From contig CAWUHX010000425.1 of assembly GCA_963922205.1 (NCBI GenBank), positions 122,341 through 186,340 on the forward strand: a stretch of 64,000 bases of DNA. The letters are read 5' to 3'. The stretch's first letter is position 1. Every line of letters begins with the position of its first letter. Shown here piece after piece: positions 46,625-57,470 of the stretch. The DNA comes from Romanomermis culicivorax (taxonomy: Eukaryota > Nematoda > Enoplea > Mermithida > Mermithidae). The notes below the pieces were generated by a model. It made no database searches, was not told the DNA's origin, and worked only from the letters and a program-made list of their open reading frames with translations. The translations under genes were made by a program, and so were the position numbers.

Positions 46625-47047
46625 CTACACTACCAGGCGAAACTAACCGCCTATGCCAGTCGTGTCCAGGATGCATCAGGAACGCATCCGGGATGCACCC
46701 AGGACGCAAAAAGCACACTATACCAACAATAAAATTGACAGGCCATGTGCTTATGTTACATAAAGCCAAAGAATTTTGCTGATGCTTCCTTCTTACTTTC
46801 CTATAGAAAGCACACATTATTTACCAGATATAAATGAAAGGTCAACTGTTGTCATACTGTAGGTCAAAACAAAGTTCATATCCACTACACATTATGAAAA
46901 AACTATGATTGACAGTTATTGCATGAATGTCAATTACAAAGAAAGATGAAAGTTTTCTTTGTGCTGCCCAAAAAGATGCGTTCCGGACGCGACCTGGACC
47001 CGTCCTGGACACGAATTTTTGAGGGTTAGTTTCACCTAGTAGTGTAG
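46625..47047. repeat. 423-bp TIR element inside the LINE
   Basis: Left end CTACACTACCAGGCGAAACT and right end GTTTCACCTAGTAGTGTAG are inverted repeats of about 24 bp with two mismatches. The interior has GGGATGC/GGACGC blocks and no frame with homology. It interrupts the LINE endonuclease between pieces 1 and 2. Target duplication is ambiguous (possibly ATTATTCA/ATCATTCA). Confidence 0.8.
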
Positions 47048-47790
47048 ATCATTCAATAAATTGACATGATTTCACATTAGTTTCATAATCAGTTGAAGGA
47101 GCTTTATATACTAAAATACATTGAATCCCAAGATTTAGGACATTGATTGTCATGGTTTCCAAGTAGTTGAAACACTGTGGTATATCTACCACTCTTATTA
47201 AATGAGATTTTTGCACCAGTACACATATACCACCTCCATGATGGTTTCTATCTTTTCTAAAAATCTGGAACAACAAATCAGAGTCAATTATATTATTTTT
47301 TATGCTCTCATCTAGCCATGTTTCTGAGAGAAATATAAAATCATAATTACTAAGTATTGAATTTAGATAAATTATATTATTTTTTATACTACAAACATTT
47401 ATGAGAATAGATTTAATCAGGATTTCCTCTATATTTTCAGGTGCAACTTTTTTACCAGCACAGCTTTCATCTCAAACAGGCAGACTGTGATTATGATGCC
47501 AAATTTCCTTTACTATTTCACCTACACTATAAATTATGAAGAAATTATCTTCATCTTCCAATTTTTCAAATTTTGCATGTAGTTTTTGACCCATTTCTCT
47601 TTGTAAAAATGACAAGTCTAGTCTCCCTGTCATAGCTTCACCTTTCAAATTCATGATTATCATTTTGATGAACGGTGTTTTCGATGTATTGTCTGTGAAA
47701 ATAACTTTATTAAATTTTAATTTGTCAGAAATTTGTGGACTGTCACAAAATGTATGTATGAATGAATTAGCATCAGGCTTCAAATTTGCT
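47048..47790 (-). pseudogene. CR1-like LINE, piece 1 (5' part, endonuclease N-terminus)
   Basis: Minus strand shows ILINVCSIKNNIIYLNSIL, DFIFLSETWLDESIKN (catalytic E-T-W), FRKDRNHHGGGICVLV and an ILVYKAP block of the AP-like endonuclease. Before it, a 103-codon frame (47783-47472) rich in Lys/Asp could be the end of ORF1. Beyond about 47800 no LINE sequence is evident. Confidence 0.82.
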
Positions 47791-50700
47791 CCATAATAGT
47801 CAAAACTTCAAATCTGCTCCAGAATAGACAATTAATTTGATCTGAGTCTGACATATTGTCTTTTATTCATAGGCTGAACAAGACAACATTATTTTTTTTG
47901 TTTCAATTTCGAGGGTATCTTTTATTAATGTTTGCATTGATGGACAGTTGCTCGTTTGATTGATGCTGGATTTTTGTTAAACCGAGGTCATCAATTGAGG
48001 GTCAAATAATCCAGCTGACAATTTGGGCAAGGCTGGTGGTTTAGCTAATGATTCAATTTTTGCGGATAACTCAACAATTTTTGAGGATAAATCTATGTTG
48101 ATATTGTTTATCAATTTATCCTGGATGTTGAGTCAGTGGAAACGATTCCTAAAGATGTGTGATGCTGCCGGAGATTGACCAATTTCAATACAAGGAGTGT
48201 GTTTCTAAAAATAAAAGTAACATAAATGAACACAAGCAACATTTACCTTAAGTTAGATTAGCTTGGCTTAAGCTTTCATTTAGGCTTGGGGTCAAGCTGA
48301 AGCACAGGCTACTTAGACTTACACTTGGGCTTAGGCTTAGGTCTAGGCATGACCTTAAGGGTCATTTATACTTGCTTTTTCTGACAGAATGGAAGGCAAT
48401 TGATGGAATATAACCAAAGGAAAGAGAAATCTTCATTCCATTCGGTTCAGTTGGAGATTCATTTTCTGCAAAATTACTGTTATCCTTTCAAACCAAAAAT
48501 GGATTTTCAGGCTGAACGTTGCAAGCTGTTGATGATCCGTTCCATTTCATCAAAAAATTCAAGTATGAATGACTTTTTAAGCTTAGGCATATACATAGTT
48601 ATACATTCAGGCTTAGACTTAAACTCAGGCAATTCTGTGATTTTTTGGGTGGAAGCTGATGGTTCTGGTAAAAAATTTGGAATCAATTTGTATATTTTTC
48701 AGTCTAAAATTTGTATAAATTTGTTGAACTTATCTGCTGCTTTTTTCATCTGCATTAATCATTGCAGGTGATGAGTTCTGGAAAAATATCCATGTTGAGT
48801 TTTGGACTTAATTGCAAAAAAATATTCCGCCCTTGTATGAGTACAAATATCGGCCGAAATGTTATGTTAAGATCTCTGGTTAGATCAAAAGACGTCAGCA
48901 ATGTAACTAAAGGTTATTGCTAGTACAAGACTGATTACTGTAGGTCACTCAAAATGGTTTCCTATAAGCAAAGGCCAGTACACTGCAAAATATTTCTAGC
49001 AGATTAAACAGAACTTTCAGCTACTGCATAAACACAAGTTACAGTAACTGACAACTAACAAAAGCTCACAATAGAAAAGTGTGTCCAGTTTCCCTGTGCT
49101 TCCTGTGGGCTCTACTTAAAACTAGAAACTCACTATGCTCTACGTTCACAAACGATAAGATCCTTGAAGAGCCAGTGGCCAACATCGATGCCCATGTCCA
49201 CTTACAAGGCGAAAAATAAGTAATAATAAAATATGTAGTTGATAACAAACATAATATCGAATAATAACGTAATATGTAAAACGTAATAAGTGTAAGAAAA
49301 TATGTAAAAAACAAACAGGCAGATGCACACACAATAATACTAAACTATGAAAGGAGAATGAATCTTTCTCAAACTTTCTTCCAATGTTGGCGTCCTTCCG
49401 TCCACAGAATTTTGCATAGATGGGATGACTGCTACGGTAAGTACATACACTGCAAAAAATTTTAATGCGAAAAAAATGTTTTTTATTCATTAAAAACCCC
49501 CACCATTTCGCGTCTATTTCTGAAAAACCTTTTTTACAAAGCACAGTCCATGTCCTTCGTACAAAAATATAAGGTAGGTATTCTGAGATGCTACTTCAAT
49601 TCAAACTTCAAATTTCTCGAAAATTGCTTCTCTTAATTCAGAGTTGGCTCTATGTTTAAGGGTACAGCTACAAAGTCGCAAAAATTGAACCAATTGAGAT
49701 TTTTACCCTCTAAAATTCACCGAAATTTATCTTTTTCGTACTGAACCCCCAACATTTTTACGTTCACCAAAAGTTTTTTTAATGGAATATTGTATTTTTT
49801 GCATTTAAAAAATTTTCTTTGCTGCACAAAGATTTCTTGGTCGATCTTTGTACATGTAGAAAGAGGCCTGTACGCGAAAAACGCTGGTTGCAAATAAAAT
49901 TCTGAACAGTAATTTTCTTGAACACCTATCAGCTGATTGAATATCCATATATATTTTAATTATATACATTCCACAGTGTGTTTTAAGCTCATTTTGCAAT
50001 ATTCTTCAATTAAAAATTTTTGGCTCCCAGAATTTCAATTTGGCTCCTAAAAATTTAGGTGTAGGAGCCATTTGGCTCCTGGTTTTCAAACCAAGGAAGC
50101 CTGTGTGCATACATGGAGAGCCATCGATTGCTCAAAATTTAAGGGAAGTCAATGAAGAAAAAAATTTTCGATTTTTTCGCCAAAAACGTATGTGAAAAAT
50201 GGTTGCAAAATAGTACTTTTTGTCTAAAAAACCGTAAAAATGTATTTATGACGAGAAGCGCCGAGAACATTGACATTTTTGATCGTTATTGTTCAAAAAT
50301 GACTACTTTTTATCAGAAAATGGGCATTTTTCAGTTTTTTTCTTTGACCAAAAGTTCCTCGCGGTTGACTTCCCACGATTGCATGTATATATGCCTATAT
50401 CACACCCGAAAATGACACCGGGGGAGATTTGAGAATCAGCCAAATTTCAGGGTTAATGGCAGAAGATTAAGCTTTATGAAAAATCCTATATTTCGGTCAA
50501 TTTTCTATTGTTTTTTTAACGCGAAATTTGTATGACTTTTGTTGATTTGCTCGAACTTGTCGAATTGTAACTGATTTTTTTGTATTCTATCTGGTTGACT
50601 GACCCAATTTAGAAATCAACAATCTGGCTTTCCCCTATATGCATATTTGTTTGAGTATCAATATTTGTATTTTTATCACCGACCCTATATAGTTGAGCAA

Positions 50701-52024
50701 TTTTTTGAAGTGATCTGGAAATGCCGAACTGAAATACGAATTTCCTTTTGTATGGTTAATATCAATTGATTGGAAACCGAATAGATTTCCGAGTCATTAT
50801 TTGAATTTACATGAATGTTGCAAGAAAATTTATTGAAATCTTGAATTTATTTTCAAAAATTCCATTATCGAATAAAAATATCGTTTTAAAAGTTTTTGAA
50901 AGTTCAAAAAACACTGCACAAACTAGAACTTCCATCGAGAAACTTTACGTACTTCAAAAATGAGTAAAAATCACCTTTATGACCATCTCGGTTAATCGAT
51001 CGGAAATAAGAAGGACATTTTCGATAATTTTTAATTCGATTTGTCGAGTTTCATTACATAATTCTTCTAATATATTACACCAAAATGATTGACTTAAGTT
51101 CTTGACTTTTTTAAGTGGTACGATGTCTTGCGTTTAAAATTGCACTGCAGCAGCAGAACAAGAAAAGGTAAAATAAAGTAATAATTTAAACACTCAAAAA
51201 ATCTAAGCAAGTCTTTCATCAGCTACTAAACCTGGGTCATGAGTTTTGGTCTACAGTATAACACAAGTTGACCTTTCCTTACTTTCGATTCGACCAATTT
51301 CACTATGTATGAATATAAAAAAATTCATGAGTACGTATGACATGAACTATATAAACTGGTCGTTAAAATACACCGAATGCGCCTAGCATGGATCATTCAG
51401 GAAGTGCAAGTGTGTTTGACTCCACGCAGAATTCTGGCGGATGCCACGCTCTATAGCTATAGTTTACCATAATCTGTACTCTTTCATAATAAACCACTGC
51501 TTTTTGATGTCAATTTTTACTTTATTCCTTTTAAAATTGAGTAATCAACAATATTCAGCTGTTGGCAATCTGGGTTAACTGTAAAAAAAGTCGTCAAAAC
51601 CACTGAACAATGAACAGGCTAAACAATAAACGTCTGGTTTCTAAGCGACAGTATTTAATTTTAAGAATCACGAGCAAAAGTATTATTTCCAAGCAAATTT
51701 GAATTTTCTAAAATTTTCTATACTTCCTTGATTGAGAGCTACAAAACCATCAGAAATTTTTTTAAAAGCAAATTGCAATCAAATTTTCATAGATAACGGT
51801 CTCATTAAAGCTTTATTCACTGGAACGGAAGGCGATATCTGTCAAAAAATAATCCTTGTGAAAAATCAAAAATCACTGATTTTGTCTAAAGCTATACCAA
51901 ACTTTCTATGATCCTAAACATGCATAAAATATGTGACAGTAGACTAATTTTGTTATCGGAAGCCAATGATTAGAACCCCAGATATGCTCTGGTTATTGTA
52001 TGCTTGGTCAAGATAACGTGATAG
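47791..52024. other. gene-free AT-rich tract
   Basis: Holds a copy of the 6940 repeat at 48365-48535 and degenerate TTAGGC-like runs at 48240-48360 and 48585-48635. Nothing else could be assigned. Open frames at 48400-48771 and 49146-49544 have no domain-like pattern. Confidence 0.5.
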
Positions 52025-53171
52025 TGTCACATTAAGTAGATTAGGAGCCATGTCACATTAAACGAATGGGTGATGAGTCACATTGATGGGAAAACCCATA
52101 CCATATCCCATAGGAAAAACGGCCATGACACTGTAGGTGACATGCTGTGACCCCGTTGGGTGGCTCCGTGAGGTTATCTACTTCGGGAACCTAACCCAGC
52201 TGGTACTACCACAGGAAAACCTATGGTGTACCTCGGCCTTGTCCTAGGGTTCAGCTGTAGAATAATGGACAACGCAGCCGGGTCAGGGGTGGCAATTCCT
52301 AGTCCTCATTCACTGAGAATGAGGGACTGTGCCATTTGTGGAATGGCTTACTGTAGGGGACCCGATTGTCAACCTAAATCCCCTAATTGGCCCTGACCTT
52401 AAGGGTTCAAGGGCTTCCTCAACTGAGGGTACTCTCAAGGGAAAACTGGCTTAAGGAGGATTTCCACAAATATACCCTCAACAATAATAACCCCTGAGAA
52501 GACTCACTAAATCCTCTTCTCAAAGTACTCGGCGCTGGGCGATGGGTTCAAGGGTCAAACGTGGGTCCTACGGATGGCGGGGAAGCGGGTTCAATAATCC
52601 GAAAGCGATTCGGCGTGGAGGGTAGGCAAATGTGAGTCAGCGGGCAAAGATATCAAAACGTTCCTCCGGGAGGCGACTGGGGTTCTCAATCAACAGGCGA
52701 GGGGGTAAACTCCTAAGGTTGGGTTACGGTAACTGGCAACGCAAGGGAGACCGAAGGCTAATATGTAAATTTAGTAATGAAGGGTGGCAGATGCAGGCAA
52801 AATATGCAAATTTATAATAAATGATGTTGACGAACGCCAAGTTGTAAGCTAAAAACGCAGAAGACGGTTTAGGCCCAAAAATGAGTGCAAAATTCACCAA
52901 ACAAGCCCTTTTAAAGGGCCCCGTAATCTACAGTATGCCTTGGGCGGAGCTAAGACACACCCAAGCTAACTTCTGCAGCAGAAATCGCTGCAGAAGATGC
53001 CTATGGTCACATAGACATTTTCCAGTTCACTACGTTAAGCATTGGGGCGAGTTTTCACTCTCCATGCTTAACATATGAACGTCATCTAGTGAGAATCTCC
53101 AAACTAGTCGTTTCACGTTGCGAAACGTCGCTAGTTTTTACTGATAAGAGGTGCATGTTGTGCTCCAATTA

Positions 53172-53484
53172 TGTTGTAGTGTGTTTTCCGCTGATTTTCG
53201 TCGTTTTTGTCAAAGCGCGTGTGAGGCCCGCAGGTGGCAAGTGGAGAGAGCAACACGGACCACTAGCAGCCATCTTACTGTAGAGCACGTCGGTACGCGT
53301 ACGCTGGTCTCTCTCATTTATTATTGTTGTTATATTTTATTCGTTATATACACTAGTTGTGCACCCCGCTGGCCACCACTAGTTCATTATTAGTCGCCTC
53401 CCACCACGCAGCTCTTTTCTCGTCTCGTCCCAGTGCGTGGGAGTAGATCATTGTATTATTATTTTCTCGCCACGGTTTTCGCCA
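53172..53484 (+). repeat. 5' LTR of the gag-only element
   Basis: TGTTGTAGTG start; shares CGCGTGTGAGGCCCGCAGG and CTTTTCTCGTCTCGTCCCAG blocks with the copy at 55351-55659. The 3' boundary is approximate, near TTTTCGCCA. Confidence 0.85.
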
Positions 53485-53607
53485 ATCACCACTGAAGTTG
53501 ACGGATTATATTAGTCCGTTGCATAGAGACGCTGAAATTCACTGACGTCTGGAAGCCTTGAAGAACCCGCCGAAAGACGTATTCAAGGCTCCGCTCCCCC
53601 GCCACCT

Positions 53608-54798
53608 ATGGATGTGGAACCCGCCACGTCCGCCGCAACTACGATTCCGCCTACGGTAACATCGCAGCCCCTTACGGCTCCAACACCCGCCACGACAACT
53701 ACTGTAACTCACACCACGTCGCTGCCGCCCACGGCTCTGACGTCAGTACAGTGTACTGCACAGGCCCAACCCCAATTGGCTATCGCAACTCGGCCGGTCC
53801 TCCGAGTCCCTCCGCCACCAAGTTCCGCGCCAACTATCGAGCCCCGGTTGCCTAGCAAAGCTATGCGATTACCTAACTATACCCATTTCTGAACCACCGA
53901 TTCGCCACATTGTGTTACGCTAGTGATGCCCCGCTATCTGCCGCGTATCGAACCCGCCATTGAATTTTTCATGCCGCGTACGTTGCACCAAATGGTCTTG
54001 ATCAACTTTTTCGGCTGCCTTGGTATTCGCATCACCATGGCCATGCATATCCGTGCAACGAACGCTTCGCTCGCTTTGTATCAATATTTTCGAGAACATT
54101 ACCATCCCGCGTATTGAGAACAACAACCATCCGTCTCGCATGACGTGGCCGCACTGATATTGCGATGGGTCGCTGGCCTTTGGGCTGAGGAGCTCGGCGT
54201 TGTTGATGCCGTCCACACCCCCCACCTGGCCCTTTTCCTCTATGAATCCCGCGGTTTGGATAACCCCTCGTGTTTGCTGCAAGCCTATAACACCCCTGTC
54301 GGTTTGATCGACAGCTGGAAGGCTTATCTGCGCTACGCCCCGTTTCCCCAACTGCCGGAAATTGCTGACATTCAGCGAATTTATTTGCAGTACCATAGCG
54401 AAACAGATCGCCCCGCACCCCTGTTGCGTCGGCACGACTTCTCTGCCCGGTGGAATTTGTTGCCACCACGACCATTGCCACCAACAGGTCTGCCCTCTGA
54501 TCATCCGTCATTGATCGCCACACAATTGCCCCCTAGAGGCGTAAATCCACTGTCCCCGCTTCAATCGCAAACGTATACCTCGTCTTCATGCCGCCACGAC
54601 AACACCGATTATGGTCGAAACTGCAGCTCCCGTAATGTTCGTTTTGATGGCCACGATGACCCTCAGGATCCACATGGCTACCACAACGACCAATACTGAC
54701 AAAACGAGCGTGACTGCCGCGATCATCAACGAAACTACCGATCTGCCTCCGATACTCGCCAACGAGGCCGCCATTGAAAAGAAGCTTTTGTACAGTAA
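53608..54798 (+). pseudogene. Gag-like ORF with four in-frame TGA codons
   Basis: From ATG 53608 to TAA 54796-54798 one frame of 397 codons is interrupted only by TGA at 53890, 54115, 54697 and 54775. The N-terminus is Pro/Thr-rich and disordered ([15 protein letters not shown]). The middle looks like a helical capsid-type domain ([30 protein letters not shown]). The C-terminus is Asn/Asp/Arg-rich and basic ([14 protein letters not shown]). No zinc knuckle is evident. Each TGA could come from CGA by one C-to-T change, and the flanks are Arg-rich near the last two. Most likely a decayed Gag; recoding is less likely. Confidence 0.75.
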
Positions 54799-55350
54799 TT
54801 TTTGTTTCCCTTGTATTTTGTTTTATTGACCTCGTCGTATTCCGGTTGTTTATTTTCTAATCTCTTTTGTGCTTTATTTTTTGTACTAGTATTTCCAGCC
54901 CACGTGCAGCCGACGCTAAGACCACACAGTAAGGCGACCGCCTGTGGCCCACCACACGCCCCCACTTCCACCGTTCTTTGTCCTTGCCTCCGCCGCCAGA
55001 TTCCACTGTTGTCGCCGCCCTCATAGTGGCCGACCTCACCCTCCCATCCGTATGGCATCATATGCTGGTGTACTCCAGTATATCGGTACGGACGGAGTGA
55101 TGACGCGAGCTGCGGCGTCGCTGAATCTACAGCCCCGCTAATTGCACTTCGCCTTGGGAGGTCTCACCCTATGCACTGCTTCCAAAATCGGCTCAAACAA
55201 ACCCCAACAACTCCGCCGGCCCCACTGTCTGATACCGAAGAACCCTTCGGCAACCCCGGTGACGGCCTGTAGTGGCGGAGCCCTTCCCCTTGCATGTTTT
55301 GATTATTTCTCGACGTTCGCTTAAGGCGATCTACCGCAAGGGGGGAGGGG

Positions 55351-55659
55351 TGTTGTAGTGTGTTTTCCGCCGATTTTCGTTGTTTTGTCAAAGCGCGTGT
55401 GAGGCCCGCAGGTGGCAAGTGGAGAGAGCAATGCGGACCACTAGCAGCCGTCTTACTATAGCGCACGTTGGTACGCGTGCGCTGGTCTCTCTCATTTATT
55501 ATTGTTGTTATATTTTATTCATTATATACACTAGTTGTGCGCCCCGCTGGCCACCACTAGTTCGTTATTGGTCGCCTCCCACTATGCAGCTCTTTTCTCG
55601 TCTCGTCCCAGTGTGTGGGAGTAGATCATTGTATTATTATTTTCTCGCCCGTTTTCACA
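55351..55659 (+). repeat. 3' LTR of the gag-only element
   Basis: Directly follows a GGGGGGAGGGG purine tract. It ends near GTTTTCACA and is followed by the resumed solo LTR (TTGTGCACG). Target duplication not resolved. Confidence 0.85.
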
Positions 55660-56244
55660 TTGTGCACGTAAGTGTTTTTCTTGTTTCTATTGCGTAATAT
55701 TAAAAGGTAGAAAACTCTCGCCTTTCGATTTTGCGCAATAAGGGAGACAATTAAGGAAATTAGACTTTCCTTAATTGGTGGGATATTTTAGTATTGGGGT
55801 TTAAGTACAAGTAATTAGGCTATCGGGTAAACGTGGGTGTGGGAAACACGTACATTAAGGATGCAACCTCGGAATCCCAATCCTGCCACGATACACCAAT
55901 CGCCACCCGGCCTACAAAATACAACAATTACAGCGATGAGCTTGGAGAGCTTATCTTTAATGGAAATTCTGACTAGCGGTTACATACCGTAGTCTACGTG
56001 CCTAATGGAAAAATAACAAGTCGTAACGGAAATAAAAGTAGGAAAGTAAAACAGAAATGAAACACAAACAGTACACACAAAAATTGCACCTAAAAATTAT
56101 AAAAAACGGAACGCAAAATTAATGCAAGTTACTGTAGAACAAAACGTGGCGAAAAACATAACGGAAAAATATGATGTGAATCATGTGACGCTGGGCGAAA
56201 TTTGTCGGCACATGACGATAGTATATAGTGTAAAAAATCTACTT

Positions 56245-56328
56245 TCCCATCAGGAATCTCTGACCTCTTCTAGAAATTGAAAAAATTTTCGCTCTAAATT
56301 GGATAAATTCAATTTGGTCAACTGTAAG
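56245..56328 (+). pseudogene. LINE 3' end fragment, left half
   Basis: CTAGAAATTGAAAAAATTTT through GGTCAACTGTAA is the reverse complement, with few changes, of 25375-25435 in the dissected LINE. It continues after the inserted MITE at 57406. Confidence 0.8.
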
Positions 56329-57405
56329 GGGCCAACTATACTTCGCCATACGGTACCACAGGGCGCCATACAGTGCCGTATGGCATGTGAGTATAGCAGC
56401 CACTTATCATTTTTATTTACTTATTATCATTTTGTAACGTACCTGCTAAAGCAGTACTGTAAATATGTAGCATACTGTATGTGATAGACATTTATTAAAT
56501 ATTATTTCATTTTCACATTTTATTGTCTCAAGGGTGTCTGGGATTCACACCAAAACATTCCTATAAAATTACGTGAAGTACTTTATTTTAATCCGTTCAC
56601 ACCCCAGTAGCCCAATTAAGATGCCCCAATTAATTTGCACAAATGGCAGCTGGTCCCCTAGAACCTACACTAAACTACACATTCCACGGCTACCGTAATC
56701 CCCCGTAAAAATCGTAAACAACACCTGCACACAGTAAAATAAGTAAAAGCCCCGCCAGACAGTAGTCTCAAGTGCAATGGTAGCAACGGCCCCACAAAAT
56801 ATGTGTATTCAGAGAAACAGATACAGGAAGCATGCACATAAGCACAGAGGTGTGGCTAAGCCCACCGTAGGAAGCAAGCAAGACACGAAAAGCATGCCGT
56901 ACTAGGAAAGCGTTAAAGGGCGTGACCAAATAAGCATGAATAGTAAAGCAGGAAGCGACGATTGGCGGAAGAAGATGGACAGAAGCACGACCTCCCCCGA
57001 GGCCCAGGGAGTGGCCAAAAACGTCGTATTTAAAGAGAAGCAAAGCGTGATTTTATCGTTATTGTTGTAATTCTCAATTTTCGGTTCCCGCGGTCGTTTC
57101 GTTTTTATTTGCAAGCAGCTGTTTCTTCGAAAGCAATTGAACCGAGTCGTATTTTTATTTGCAAGCAAGCGCGCCGTTATTTTTGTATAATCGACGAATC
57201 AAGTGATCGTCGAACCCGCCGAAACCGTATTGTTGAATCGCCCCGTTTCCCCCGCTCCGTTGTAGCCGTATTGACCGTCCAATTGGTTAAAGTAAAGTGC
57301 TTCACAAAATCTGGTCGTTACAATTTACCACCGTGATGTTTAGCAGCCACTCATCAGGCGCCGTACGGCACCGCATGGCGCGTGCGGCGAAGTATAGTTG
57401 GCCCC
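56329..57405. repeat. PIF-type MITE (TSD TAA) split by a solo LTR
   Basis: Ends are inverted: GGGGCCAACTATACTTCGCC and GGCGAAGTATAGTTGGCCCC, a perfect 20-bp TIR. The 3-bp duplication is TAA at 56326-56328 and 57406-57408, and the paralogous LINE site near 25365 has a single TAA without the insert. Removing the solo LTR leaves about 183 bp. GC-rich palindromic GCCGTACGGC-type motifs lie inside. A 3-bp TAA duplication fits PIF/Harbinger mobilisation. Confidence 0.88.
56433..57322 (-). mobile_element. solo LTR, TGTAACG family, TSD ATTT
   Basis: 890 bp, TGTAACGTACCTGC to CTGGTCGTTACA, flanked by ATTT at 56429-56432 and 57323-57326. Inverse of the copy at 23966-24842, with which it is collinear. 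It is nested in the MITE at 56329-57405. Confidence 0.9.
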
Positions 57406-57470
57406 TAAGAGCTATGTGCCTTTTTGACCAACCATTATATCCCGAGTAAAATCATCATCATTCATTCAAT
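57406..57470 (+). pseudogene. LINE 3' end fragment, right half
   Basis: TAAGAGCTATGTGCCTTTTTGACCA resumes the LINE 3' sequence interrupted at 56328 (compare reverse complement of 25290-25370). It fades near 57470. Confidence 0.7.

Larger units (their letters stand above)
53172..55659 (+). mobile_element. gag-only (TR-GAG-like) LTR retrotransposon
   Basis: Two direct LTRs of about 310 bp (53172-53484 and 55351-55659) begin TGTTGTAGTGTGTTTTCCGC. The purine tract GCAAGGGGGGAGGGG directly precedes the 3' LTR at 55336-55350. The interior holds only a Gag-like frame, with no protease, RT or integrase, so it depends on a partner in trans. By eye the LTRs differ at roughly 20 positions. PBS and exact LTR 3' end are unclear. 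Inserted in an older solo LTR. Confidence 0.85.
52025..56217 (-). mobile_element. solo LTR of a related family, split by a gag-only element
   Basis: Begins TGTCACATTAAGTAG and ends GGCACATGACG, flanked by ATAG at 52021-52024 and 56218-56221. Both halves (52025-53171 and about 55660-56217) align with the 16-kb element's LTR in the same plus-strand order, sharing CTGCAGAAGATGCCTATG and GATAAGAGGTGC blocks, but diverged. The insert is the element at 53172-55659. Without it the LTR is about 1.7 kb. Confidence 0.8.

Noticed and set aside
49066-49544. Overlapping hydrophobic frames of 88 and 132 codons
   Set aside because: AT-rich composition gives Phe/Tyr/Leu strings; no conserved motif and no intron signals.
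53608-54798. Alternative genetic code with TGA as an amino acid
   Set aside because: Trp is encoded by TGG in all element proteins, and TGA falls at a conserved Arg in the hAT protein, so C-to-T decay of CGA is simpler.
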